From CAWKGC01 sp963849005 (GTDB lineage: Bacteria > Pseudomonadota > Gammaproteobacteria > Burkholderiales > Usitatibacteraceae): a stretch of DNA of 64,000 bases. Position numbers and translations under genes: made by a program. Shown here in pieces: positions 10,874 through 22,978 of the stretch. Numbering within the stretch: the stretch's first letter is position 1; each line of letters begins with the position of its first letter. The notes beneath the pieces are model-generated. The model was not told where the DNA came from. It did not search any database and was given only the letters and a program-made list of their open reading frames with translations. The DNA is taken from NCBI GenBank assembly GCA_963849005.1, contig CAWKGC010000023.1:186001-250000 (forward strand). Direction: 5' to 3'.

Positions 10874-11451
10874 AGCCGATCGCACCCTTCGTCGGACGGG
10901 TCTTCCTCTGGCTGGCAGTGGCATTCGCCCTCTGGTATGCAGCGGCAAGGCCGGTATCCCTCGCAGCCTCGTGGATAGGGGGCAAGGTGGTGGCCTCGCT
11001 TGCCCCGGTGTCGATGGCGGGCGTCGCCTACCGCGATCGGCAGGCATTGATCGCGATCGAGCCCGGCTACGAAACGGCGCACCGCAACGCGCTGGCAACG
11101 GGAATGATCCTCGACGTGCCGGTGACGCCGCTTACCGCCACCTACAGCCTGCCGTTCTTTCTCGCCCTGATGCTCGCCTCTCGCCCACGCGCGAAGGCTT
11201 GGAAGATCGCCGCCGGGCTTGGCGTGCTGCTCCTGCTTGCCGGCATCGGAGTCGGATTCGACGCGCTGAAGTCGCTGGCATCGCTGGCCGCGCCGTCCGG
11301 GTCGTCCTTGTTCGAGTTCAGCCAGGCCAAGCGCGAGGCGATCGCGTTGGGATACCAGTTGGGAGCATTGATAGTGCCAACGGTTCTGCCCGTGGCGATG
11401 TGGGTCGCGATCAACGGCCTCCCAACGCAAGTCGCGAAGGAGTCGCCATAG
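10870..11451 (+). CDS. Exosortase H-associated membrane protein
   Basis: A 193-residue membrane protein starting at a GTG that overlaps the xrtH stop (GTGA). It has an N-terminal hydrophobic segment, a periplasmic stretch with IAIEPGYETAHRNALATGMILD, two central membrane segments and a final one near GALIVPTVLPVAMWVAI. Its position and pattern fit the conserved membrane partner encoded beside XrtH. Its biochemical role is unknown. Repeat copy B begins at its stop codon. Confidence 0.75.
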   Translation: MKPIAPFVGRVFLWLAVAFALWYAAARPVSLAASWIGGKVVASLAPVSMAGVAYRDRQALIAIEPGYETAHRNALATGMILDVPVTPLTATYSLPFFLALMLASRPRAKAWKIAAGLGVLLLLAGIGVGFDALKSLASLAAPSGSSLFEFSQAKREAIALGYQLGALIVPTVLPVAMWVAINGLPTQVAKESP

Positions 11452-11938
11452 CGGAGTTCACGAAGTGGCGATCCCCGGCGGAGCCCTCCCTTTCGACCCG
11501 GCGCCGGTGCGTTGGCTGAAACCGAGTTGACGCCCTCGTGGATCGGGCGTCTTTCATGTGGCGTCGCGGTGCTTGTTGGTGCCGGTGCGCCTCCCGAAAG
11601 GAAGGGCTCCACCGAGGCTCGCGTGGACATCGCTGCCCGTAGCGCGAAGCGCCGTCTCCTTACGCGCAGGCGGGGGCGGGGCGGTTCCCTTCGAGAGGCG
11701 CGACGCTCACGCCAAGCTCGGCGGTACTGCATAAGGACGCCCGATCTGACGAGGGCGTCGGCGCGGTCGTGAACACCGTCGTGGCGCCGGGTCGAAGGGA
11801 ACCGCCTCGCCACCGCCACCAATTCGCCGGGTCGAAGGGAACCGCCCTGCCACCGCCACCAATTCGCCGGGTCGAAGGGAACCGCCTCGCCACCGCCACC
11901 AATTCGCCGGGTCGAAGGGAACCGCCCCGCCCCCCCAG
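11445..11938 (+). repeat. Palindromic intergenic element, copy B (core plus four tail units)
   Basis: Same orientation as copy A, with no length change over at least 250 bp of the core (11459-11785) and scattered substitutions. It keeps the CGCCC/GGGCG and GACGCCC/GGGCGTC hairpins. The left 17-bp arm is at 11480-11496; its partner near 11599 has mismatches. The tail is a tandem array of a 40-bp unit at 11786, 11826, 11866 and 11906 (last partial), almost identical from unit to unit. The element fills the gap between two convergent genes. Confidence 0.85.
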
Positions 11939-11958
11939 TGCCCCATTCCATCCGCCTG

Positions 11959-12185
11959 CTAGAAGAACACCAGCCAGGCCACCAGCACGGTAAGCAGCAT
12001 GCCGCCGAGAATGGCGGAAAAGACGATCGTCATCACGCGCGCGTCCTGCGCTTGCTGCGCCGGGATGTCGTCGTCGGCGATTTCCTTCGGGAGAGCCTGC
12101 GTTCGCGAAAGCTCATCCAGATCACCGCGGCCAGCACCGCGAGAAATGCGCAAAAGACGATCGCCAGCTTTCCCCCCAGGCTCAT
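11959..12185 (-). CDS. Small two-TM membrane protein overlapping mlaA (frameshifted)
   Basis: An ATG overlapping the mlaA stop (ATGA) opens a frame reading MSLGGKLAIVFCAFLAVLAA, a clear membrane helix. A second frame then encodes KEIADDDIPAQQAQDARV followed by IVFSAILGGMLLTVLVAWLVFF and a stop. One missing base in the CTCTCCCG run near 12095 joins them into a protein of about 75 residues with two membrane helices and a short acidic loop. I do not recognise the family. Translational coupling to mlaA suggests an envelope role, but that is inference. Confidence 0.6.
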
Positions 12186-12881
12186 TCGTCGTCCGGGTCC
12201 TTCGGCGGCTTGCCGTCGTAGACCAGGTTCTGGCGACGCTGCATGAAGGAGTCGCGAACGAAGGAATACGGGTCGAGCGCGGCGTCGTCGAGGATGGTGC
12301 CGGCCTTGAGCAGGCTGGCGCGCACGCTCACCACATCGGTGAAGTAGAGGGAATTGCGCACCGAAACGTCGCCGATGCTGCGGTTGTAGGCGTAGGACGG
12401 ATCGACGAAACGGCCGACCGCATCGCGCGGGTTCGACGGGCCCAGGAGCGGGAGCATCAGGAACGGGCCGGGGGGCACGCCCCAGACGCCGAGCGTCTGG
12501 CCGAAGTCTTCCTCATGCCGCTCCAGCCCGAGGGGCGTGGCGACGTCCCACAGCCCGAAGATGCCGACCACGGAATTGAAGCCGAAGCGGCCGAAGTCGC
12601 TGAATCCCTCGCTTCACCTTGCCCTGCAGGATGTTGTTCATGCCGTTGTTGATGTCCTTCAGGTTGTCGAAGAAATTGCGCACGCCTTGCCTGGCGAACG
12701 CGGGCAGGACGAACTCGTAGCCCTGGGCAACCGGCTTCAGCACGGCCTTGTCGGCAGCGTCGTTGAAACTGGAGACGGTGCGGTTGTAGCTCTCCCACGG
12801 GTCGCGCGGGTTGGGCGGGGCCGGGAACGGTGACACAACCCGAGGCAAGCAGAGGGCGGCGAGGGCAAGCATGGCTCTCAT
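12182..12881 (-). CDS. mlaA: MlaA/VacJ family protein (frameshifted)
   Basis: The outer-membrane component of the Mla system that returns mislocalised phospholipids to the inner membrane. Family signatures are NPRDPWESYNRTVSSFND, GVRNFFDNLKDINNGMNNIL, LGVWGVPPGPFLMLPLLGPS and DAVGRFVDPS. An N-terminal signal is present, but a canonical lipobox is not obvious (ALAALCLP). The frame breaks near 12606, where GGG in place of GG separates the two halves. It lies between nadC and the coupled small membrane protein. The other mla genes are not in the window. Confidence 0.9.
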
Positions 12882-12912
12882 GGGCACGGCGGTCTTTCTG
12901 CTGGGATCGGGG

Positions 12913-13766
12913 CTAGTGGGAGAGGAAGCGCAGCGACAGGTCGAGCGCCTGACATCCTTGGTGAGCGATCCGATCGAGATGCGGTGCACGCCCGTTGCGG
13001 CGATGGCATGCACGGATTCGAGCGAGACGCCGCCGGAGGCTTCGAGTTCCGCCCGGTCGCCGGCGATCGCCACGGCCTGGCGCATCTGCGCGAGCTCGAA
13101 GTTGTCGAGCAGCACCAGCCGGGCGCCCGCGTCCAGCGCCGTGCGCAACTGGTCGAGGGATTCGACCTCGACCTGCGACCATCCGCCGGGCGGGGCCAGC
13201 CGGAAGGCGGCCTTGAGCGCGGCCTCGATCCCGCCTGCCGCGGCGATGTGGTTTTCCTTGATCAGGATGCCGTCATACAGGCCGATGCGGTGGTTGATGC
13301 CGCCCCCCATGCGCACGGCGTACTTCTGCGCCATGCGCAATCCCGGCAGGGTCTTGCGGGTGTCGAGGATCTTCGCCCGCGTGTCCTTCACGGCCTCGAC
13401 GAACTGCCGGGTGCGCGTGGCCACGCCGGAGAGCAACTGGACGAAATTGATCGCGGTACGCTCGGCGGTGAGCACCGCGCGCGCGTTGCCGTCGAGCTCG
13501 CAAAGCGAGGTGTTGGCGACGACGAGGTCGCCATCGCGGTGGTGCCAGAAGATCTCGGCATCGGGGTCGAGCTCCTCGATCGTGCGGTCGAACCACTCGG
13601 TGCCGCACAGGACACCCGACTGGCGGGTCAGGAGCCGCGCCTTGGCGCGGGCCTCGGCCGGAACGAGGGATGCGGTCAGGTCGCCGGTGCGGACGTCTTC
13701 GGCGAGCGCCCGCGTCACATCGAGGGTGATCGCCTCTTCAAGGTCATGCAGGGGATGGTCGGACAT
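12913..13766 (-). CDS. nadC: Nicotinate-nucleotide pyrophosphorylase, carboxylating (frameshifted at the 3' end)
   Basis: Quinolinate phosphoribosyltransferase of de novo NAD synthesis, about 284 residues. It contains LLSGVATRTRQFVEAV, ILDTRKTLPGLRMAQKYAVRMGGG, RIGLYDGILIKENHI and LEASGGVSLESVHAIAATGV. As written, the frame passes the true end and runs on into mlaA. Restoring one C near 12950 gives the expected end SLTKDVQALDLSLRFLSH and a TAG stop at 12913-12915. Confidence 0.94.
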
Positions 13767-13782
13767 GGTGAGAAGGGAAAAC

Positions 13783-13832
13783 GGGGTCAGGTTACATTTC
13801 GCCGAAAACCGGGCCGGAGCACATTTCCCGGC
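13783..13832 (+). repeat. GGGGTCAGG-type repeat fragment
   Basis: GGGGTCAGGTTACATTTC (13783-13800), followed by a related GGAGCACATTTCCCGG, resembles the GGGTCAGAGTACATTTCC units at 52490-52535. It sits between nadC and clpB, just upstream of the clpB promoter. Confidence 0.6.
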
Positions 13833-13839
13833 CAATGCC

Positions 13840-13869
13840 CTTGAAACCGCAGGGGAATTCCCCCATTTA
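13840..13869 (+). promoter_or_regulatory. Sigma-32 heat-shock promoter of clpB
   Basis: CTTGAAA (13840-13846), a 14-bp spacer and CCCCATTTA (13861-13869) match the RpoH consensus (CTTGAAA, 11-16 bp, CCCCATNT) essentially perfectly. The match lies 35 bp upstream of the clpB start. ClpB is a classic RpoH target, so context and sequence agree. Confidence 0.88.
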
Positions 13870-13903
13870 CGAGGCATCAGGGACCAATCTCAGGATAACA
13901 CCG

Positions 13904-16512
<2,609 letters not shown>

Positions 16513-16533
16513 GGGGCGGGGTCGCGGAGAAGC

Positions 16534-16926
16534 AAAGGCGGTGGCGGGGCGGTTCCCTTCGACCCGGCGAAATGGTGGTGTGGCGGGGCGGTTCCCTTCG
16601 ACCCGGCGCCATGACGGTATTCAAGACCGCGCCGACGCCCTCGTCAGATCGGGCGTCCTTATGCAGCACCGCCGAGCTTGGCGTGAGTGTCGCGCCTCTC
16701 GAAGGGAACCGCCCCGCCCCCGCCTGCGCGTAAGGAGAGGGCGCTTCGCGCCTCGCGCAGCGATGTCCACGCGAGCCTCGGCGGAGCCCTCCCTTTCGAG
16801 AGGCGAGTCCCTCCCACCAATTGAATCGTCGCTACAGAAGAGTCGCCCGATTCACGAGGGCGGCAACTCGGTCGAGCAACCGTGATGGCGCCGGGTCGAA
16901 AGGGAGGGCTTCGCCGGGGATCGCAT
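16534..16926 (-). repeat. Palindromic intergenic element, copy C (inverted, core plus two tail units)
   Basis: The reverse complement of this stretch reproduces copies A and B in order: core (16926 down to about 16610) with both hairpins, then two tail units (about 16609 down to 16534). The core is about 10 bp shorter than in A and B and diverges around 16800-16840. As with the other copies, it lies between convergent genes, and its tail faces the clpB stop. The following 16927-17032 is low-complexity sequence rich in TCGCTTC, with no gene seen. Confidence 0.82.
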
Positions 16927-17032
16927 CGCCGGGTCTCGCTTTACTGGGTCCCGCTTCGTCGAGGCTCGCTTCACCGGGCTTCGCTTCGCCCGACGCTCGC
17001 ATCGCGGGTGAACGCAGATTCGCGACGGGGCT

Positions 17033-17810
17033 ACTTGGACGCCATCCGGATCGCCCCGTCGAGGCGGATCACCTCGCCGTTGAGCATCGGGTTTTCGATG
17101 ATGTGGCGCGCCAGCGGCCGCGAATTCTGCGGGGCGGCCCAGCCGCGGCGGGAACGGGACCATTTTGCCCAGGGCGACCCGGGCGGCTCCGGGCGCATCG
17201 CCAGCAGCACGGCGTGTCAAAGATCCCCGGGGCGATGGTCATGACCCGGATGCCGTAATTGGCGAACTCGCGTGCGACGGCAAGCGTCATGCCGTACACG
17301 CCCGGCCTTGGAGGCGCTATAGGACGCCTGGCCGATCTGTCCTTCGAAGGCGGCGGCGGAGAGCCGTATTGATGATGACCCCCTTCTCGCCCTGCCTCGT
17401 TGGGCTCGTTTTTCGCCATTTGCGTCCGCAGCCAGCCGGATGACGTTGAAGGTCCCGACCAGGTTGATCTGGATGATCGCGCGGTTGAAGGCTCGACAGC
17501 GGGTAGCGGGCCCTTTTTCGACAGCACCTTTACGGCTCGCCCGCAATGCCCGCGCAGTTGATCACGCCTTGAAGCCCGCCGAATGCGGAGATGCAAAGGT
17601 CCACCGCAGCCTGCGTGCTGGCCTCGACGGTCACATCGGTCTCGGCAATAGCGTGCCTGCGAGCCGAGCGCATCGGCGTGCGCCTTGCCGAGATGGTTGA
17701 TGTCGGCAAGCACGACATTGCCGCCATTGGCGACCAGCATCTTTGCGGTGGCCAGCGCCGAGGCCGGAGGCCCCGCCGGTGATGAGGAAAGTGTGATTGG
17801 CGATCTGCAT
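17033..17810 (-). CDS. SDR-family 3-hydroxyacyl-CoA dehydrogenase-like protein (heavily frameshifted)
   Basis: Piecing the frames together gives a short-chain dehydrogenase of about 258 residues. It starts MQIANHTFLITGGASGLG (the NAD-binding TGxxxGxG), then NVVLADIN, GVINCAGIAG, an INLVGTFNVIRL segment, ASYSASKAGVYGMTLAVAREF (catalytic Tyr/Lys) and the end NGEVIRLDGAIRMASK. This resembles HSD17B10-type 3-hydroxyacyl-CoA dehydrogenases. At least ten one-base indels break it, far more than in neighbouring genes, so it is either a decaying pseudogene or a low-quality patch. It is downstream of, and probably co-transcribed with, the CoA-transferase. Confidence 0.75.
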
Positions 17811-17826
17811 GGTTTCGGCTTTCGTT

Positions 17827-18674
17827 TCAGGGAAGGAAATCGGGGACGGCGACGATCGGCAGGTCGTTTTCCAACGCCCACGCCTGCCAGTATTCGGCGC
17901 TTTCGGTGAGGAAACGCGCGGCCAGCGTGTCGGTTGCCAGCGTCGCGAATCCCAGCGCCTTGGCCAGCCGCGCGGCGAAGTGCGGCTCGAGCGCCGCCAC
18001 CGCAACCCAGCCTTGCCTCGCCAAGATAAATATCATAGCCGGCATAACCGCCGCCGATGTGCGCGCCGGGCAGCGTCAGGCCGTGTTTGCGCGGCAGCGC
18101 GCAGCCAGTGGCCGCGTCGGCCAGCGCGACTTCGGCGAACCCGCCTTCGCCGCTTCGCGAACATTGCACGAGCAACGCGAGCGCGGCGCTCACCGCGCGC
18201 TCCGCGCCCGCCATGTCGGCAAACAGCGTGGCGGGCAGCGCGGGCGGCGAAAGCAGGCCGGCCTCAGCCAGAGTAGGTAAGGTCGTGGCCGGCGCGGTCC
18301 TGGTGCGGGGCGCGCGTGGCCGACGACTGCGATCTGGCAGAGCCTCGGGAAACGCTCGTGCAGGGCGGCCAGTCCATGCCGAGGCGGGAAAGGGCGGCCG
18401 GGCGCTGCGCGGTGACGAGCAGGTCGGCTGCGCCCAGCAGCGCTCGTCGCGCGTGCACTTCCGCTCTCCGCCTTCAAGTCGAGCGCAGGACATGTGCGCC
18501 GGCCTGCAGACTGCGGTACCAAGGCGCGCAATAAGCCTCCATCGGGTCGCCCGAGGGCGGTTCGATCTTCACGAGGGTGGCGCCCATTTCCGCGAGGCGG
18601 AAACATGCCGCCGGGCCGGGAAGGTTCAGGGCGAGCGAGACGACGTTGATGCCGGCGAGCGGAGCGGTTTGCAA
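17827..18674 (-). CDS. CaiB/BaiF-type CoA-transferase or acyl-CoA racemase-like protein (heavily frameshifted)
   Basis: The N-terminus (from a TTG at 18674) reads MQTAPLAGINVVSLALNLPG, then AACFRLAEMGATLVKIEPPSGDPM, the typical start of class III CoA-transferases and alpha-methylacyl-CoA racemases. Later pieces (ADLLVTAQRPAALSRLGMDW, GGFAEVALADAATG, GGYAGYDIY) fit the same family, ending EYWQAWALENDLPIVAVPDFLP. Several indels split it. Total length is about 280 residues, shorter than the usual 360-400. Pairing with an SDR suggests acyl-CoA or branched-chain catabolism, which is inference. Confidence 0.7.
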
Positions 18675-18806
18675 GAGGTGGGAGAGCGGGGTTGGAGCCT
18701 CCGATTATAGGGTCTCTCCTCGGACGCTGGCCTGATCCCGGTCAAGCGGCGTGCCGTCGCCGCGCACGCGCGGCGGATATTCGACCGACTGGTAAAATCC
18801 CGTCCG

Positions 18807-19732
18807 GTGAACTCCAAGAGCCCCCTTCCGCCGAGGTCCGCGTCATCGAGCGGGGCTGGCTCAATTGCAACCAGATCGTGTTGCGCGCGCCGGGAGCCAA
18901 CGTCCTTGTCGATTCGGGCTACGTTTCCCACCAGGACCGCACGCTGGCTCTCGTGGAAGCGGCGCTCGACGGCGAGGCGCTCGCGCGGCTGGTCAACACC
19001 CATTGCCACTCCGACCACATGGGCGGCAACGCGGCCATCGCCCGGCGCTACGGCGCCCGCATCACCATTCCAGAGGGCGAGGTCAGGCACGTCGTGCCAT
19101 GGACGCCGCAAAGCGTCTGGATGGAACGCTTCGACCAGCGCGCCGAGGAGTTCGCCTTCCACGACACGATTGCCGCGGGCGACGCCTTCGAGGCCGGCGG
19201 CCTCGAATGGCAGGCGATCGCCGCTCCCGGCCACGACATGGACGCGCTGATGTTCTTCAATGCGCGCCATCGCATCCTGGTCTCGGGCGATGCGCTGTGG
19301 GAAAACGGCATGGGTTTCGTCTGGCCCGAGGCCGGCGGCCATCCCCACATCGACGCGGCGATGGCGACGCTTTCCGCGATCGCGAAGCTGGATCCCGCGG
19401 TCGTGATTCCCGGGCATGGCGCGCCGTTCACGCAAGTCGCGAAGGCGTTGGCCACGGCCGCGTCGCGGTTGAGGGCGTTCGCAGCGGACCCGGCGAAAAA
19501 CGCTCGCCATGTCGCCAAGGCGCTGTTCATCTTTTCGCTGCTCGACAAGGGGCGCATGGCGGTCGCCGAGGTGCCTGCCTATCTCTCGCGCATCGCGTAC
19601 TTCGGCGAACTGAACGAGCAGTTTTTCCATGCGCCGCCCGAATCGCTCGGCGAGTGGTTGCTGCAGGACCTGATGCGCTCCGGCGCGGTGGCGGTCGAAG
19701 GCGGCTTCCTGAGGGCGACCGCGAAGGCCTGA
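18807..19732 (+). CDS. Metallo-beta-lactamase fold hydrolase (probable N-terminal frameshift)
   Basis: A metal-dependent hydrolase with the complete MBL motif set: THCHSDHMGGN, APGHDMDALMFF, VSGDALWENG and IPGHGAPF, then a C-terminal helical domain. The long frame could open as far back as 18692. A better start is GTG at 18807 (MNSKSPLPP), joined to the main frame by one missing base near 18832. The pattern fits glyoxalase-II-like or SoxH-type proteins. The substrate is unknown. Confidence 0.78.
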
Positions 19733-19745
19733 GGCGCGGCCGCGC

Positions 19746-20737
19746 TCATGCCTCGATCTTCGCTTCGGCGATGAGCTTGCGGTACCGCTCGATTTCCTTT
19801 TTCCAGAATGCCGCAAACTGTTCGGGCGTGCCTCCGGCGCCGGCCTCGGCATCGAGGTCCTTCATGCGCTGGGCGACATCGGGCTGCTTGAGGATGGCGT
19901 GCACGTCGCCGTTCAGTCGCACGACGATGTCGTTGGGCAGTTTCGCCGGTCCGGCAAGGCCATACCAGGTGGCGATCTCGTAGCCGGGCAGGGTTTCCGA
20001 AACCGCCGGCGACATCGGGCAGGTTGGGCAGTCGCTTGGGCGAGCATACGGCGAGCAGCTTCAGCTTCCCCGCCTTCACCTGCGGCAGGGCCGAGCCGGT
20101 CGAGCTGAACGTCATGTCCACGTCGCCCGAGATCAGCGCCGCGAGCGCTTCGCCGGTTCCCTTGAACGGCACGTGCAGCATGTCCACGCCCGCCTGCAGC
20201 TTGAACGCCTCGCCGGCGATGTGCTGGATGCTGCCCACGCCGGAAGACGCAAAGCTCAGCTTGCCGGGATTCGCCTTGGCGTAGGCGATGAGTCCCGGAA
20301 CGGTGTTGAACCGGTGCTTGGGATGGTGGCAGAGCATCTGCGGCGTGATGCCGATCAGCACGATGGGCGTGAAGTCCGCGACCGGGTCGAAGCGGCCCTT
20401 GGCGACCATCAGCGGGCCGATGGTGTTCGAGTTGATGTGCGCGAGCTGCAGCGTATAGCCGTCGGGCGGCGACTTGGCGACGAGTTCGGAGCAGATCGTC
20501 CCGGTGGCGCCGGTCTTGTTCTCGACGATCACGCGACTGGCCGAGCCGCTCGGGGAGCTTGGAGGCGATCAGGCGCCCCATCGCGTCGGCGCCGCCGCCG
20601 GGCGGGAAGCCCACCAGGATCTTGATCGGCTTCTGGGCCAGGCACCTGCGCCCTGCGCCCATGACGGTGAGGCTGGCCATCATCGGCAAGGCGGACAGTC
20701 CGGCGAGCAGCTTGCGGCGCTTGTTATCGACTTTCAC
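19746..20737 (-). CDS. Bug/TctC-family tripartite tricarboxylate transporter receptor (frameshifted)
   Basis: An extracytoplasmic solute receptor of about 330 residues. From a GTG start at 20737 it has a basic N-terminus, a signal segment, then KPIKILVGFPPGGGADAMGRLIA, the family beta1-alpha1 motif, followed by VIVENKTGATG and SGDVDMTFSSTGSALPQVKAG. Indels near 20530 and 20005 break the frame, and the protein reads continuously across both. No TctA/TctB membrane genes are adjacent. The ligand is unknown, usually a carboxylate. Confidence 0.88.
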
Positions 20738-20853
20738 GGTGGCGTGTCTCCATCGGGGAAATTGCCTTGATGTTACCGGAACTCGCGCCATGCGCTTTGT
20801 CGCGCGCCGGGTCTCTGTCAATATAGCGCGGCTCGTTCCCCCAAAGAGGCCCC

Positions 20854-22829
20854 ATGGCACTACTACAACTCAGCGAAGAGCAGGTCCGCACCTGGACGCG
20901 GGCGCAAAAGGACGAGTGGTGGTTCAAGAACGTCTTTCGCGGCGACATGCCGCAGCTCACGATCCGCTCGGGGGCCACCGGGTTCCTGCTGGGCGGCGTG
21001 CTGGCGGCGACCGCGCTCTACATCGCCGCCAAGACCGGCATCACCATCGGCGTGGGGCTCACTTCCGTCATCCTCGCCTTCGCGCTCTATCGCATCATGC
21101 ACGGCGCCGGGCTGGCGGACGACTTCACCATCCTCGAAAACAACTGCACGCAGTCGATCGCGACCGCCGCGGGCTACATGGTGGCGCCGATGATCTCCAG
21201 CCTCGCCGCCTACATGATGGTGACCGGCAAGATCATCCCGTGGTGGCACATGGTCACGTGGATGTGCATCGTGTCGATCATCGGCGTGCTGCTCGCGTTC
21301 CCGATGAAGCGGCGCTTCATCAACGAGGAGCAACTGCCGTTTCCGGAAGGACGCGCGAGCGGGGTGGTGCTCGATGCGCTCTACACGGGCGCGGCCAGCG
21401 CGGGCATGTTCAAGGCGCGGCTGCTCGGCTACACGGCGCTCTTCACCGGCCTCTACCAGGCGCTCATCAGCGACGGCTGGATGAACCTGCTGCAGTTCAA
21501 GATCCTGCGCATGCACCAGTGGGCAGGAATGAAGGAGCCGTGGATCTTCCACGAGCGGCTGGATTCCTACTACTACGAGGCAGTGGGCAAGGCGAGCCAG
21601 TACATCCCGACGATCCTCGGCACGGACATCCGCATGCTCGGGCTGCGCCTCACGCTCGACGCCGCGATGCTGGGCGTGGGCGGCCTCATGGGCATCGTGG
21701 TCGCGACCAGTTGCCTGCTCGGCGGGTTCATCAACTTCGTGATCCTCGCGCCGATCATGATCCAGGCGGGCGACATCGTCGCCCGCATCGGGCCCACCGG
21801 CGCCGTGGTGCCGATCTCGCGCGCCGAGATCGTGAACCAGTGGTCGCTGTGGTGGGGCGTGACGATGATGGTGGTGGGCTCGCTCGTCAGCCTGCTCGGC
21901 GCGTCCCGAGATCTTCAAGGGCCTCTTCAAGAGGGGCGCGAAGGGCGACGGCACCGATGTCCTGAAGCACATCGAGTTCCCGCTCTGGATCTCGGCGGTG
22001 GGGATCCCGATCTTCAGCGTGCTGGGCGCATGGGTCACGCACGAGTTCTTCGGCGTGCCGTGGCTGCTCGCGTTCATCTCGCTGCCGCTGATCTTCGTGC
22101 TCTCGGTGATCTGCACCAACTCGATGGCGCTCACCTCGTGGACGCCCACCGGGGCGCTCTCCAAGATCACGCAGTTCTCGATGGGCGCGATCGACCGCAC
22201 CAACCCGGCGAGCAACCTGATCCCGGCGGGCATGACCGCGGAGATCGCCTCGAACGCCGCGAACCTGCTCTCCGACATCAAGCCCGGCTACATGCTGGGC
22301 GGCAAGCCGCGCCAGCAGGCGGTCGGCCACGTGATCGGCATCTTCGCCGGCGCGATCTGCTGCGTGCCGCTGTTTTTCCTGCTGTTCCTGCAGCCCGATG
22401 CCAACGGCGTGCGCTCGGTGTCGACGATGGTCTCCGACAATTTCGCCTTCCCCGCCGCGCTGCAGTGGAAGGGCGTGGCCGAGCTGATTGCCAAGGGGGT
22501 CAGCGCGCTGCCCTACTCCGCGATCGTGTCGATGGTCGTTGCGGCAGTGTCCGCGGCGCGCGATCGAGATCGCGCGAATCGTCACCAAGGGTCGCTTTCC
22601 GCTCTCCGCCGTGTCGATCGGGCTGGGCGTGGTGCTTCCGCCCGAGGCGACGTTCGCGATGTGGGTGGGCGCGATGATCTTCTGGGTGATGAAGCGCCGC
22701 CATCCCACGCCGGGCACCAAGGGCAACGAGTTCTGGGTCGAGGGCATGGAGCCGATCTGCGCCGGGCTGATTTCCGGCTCGGCGCTGATGGGCATCGGCA
22801 ATGCCATCGTGAATGTGATGATGGGTTGA
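20854..22829 (+). CDS. OPT family oligopeptide-type transporter (frameshifted)
   Basis: A polytopic membrane protein of about 657 residues. The N-terminal region has GGVLAATALYIAAKTGITIG and ILENNCTQSIATAAGYM, signatures of the bacterial OPT (oligopeptide/metal-chelate) family. LLGGFINFVILAPIMI, ICTNSMALTSWTPTGAL and IGLGVVLPPEATFAMWVGAM follow. Frame changes near 21908 and 22558 are each explained by one inserted base. It is divergent from the TctC receptor upstream. The substrate is unknown. Confidence 0.87.
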
Positions 22830-22978
22830 GCCCGGCCCGGAATTTGTATCCTCCAGGCCTGGAGTTCAGGGGACGCTTCTTGCTGATTGTGGCCGGGCTC
22901 GCCTGGCAATGACGCCGGGAATGGACGAATCAACCGACTGTCCCTAGACTCCGCTCTTCCATCCAGAGGAAGCCCGTC

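Noticed and set aside
11786..11938. Possible CRISPR array because of evenly spaced 40-bp units.
   Set aside because: The units are directly contiguous with no unique spacers, there are no cas genes, and the same units occur as tails of a dispersed element.
22828..22900. 10-bp inverted repeat spanning the OPT stop and the following gap (22828-22837 with 22891-22900).
   Set aside because: The loop is over 50 nt, there is no T run, and such short GC arms are expected by chance in this composition.
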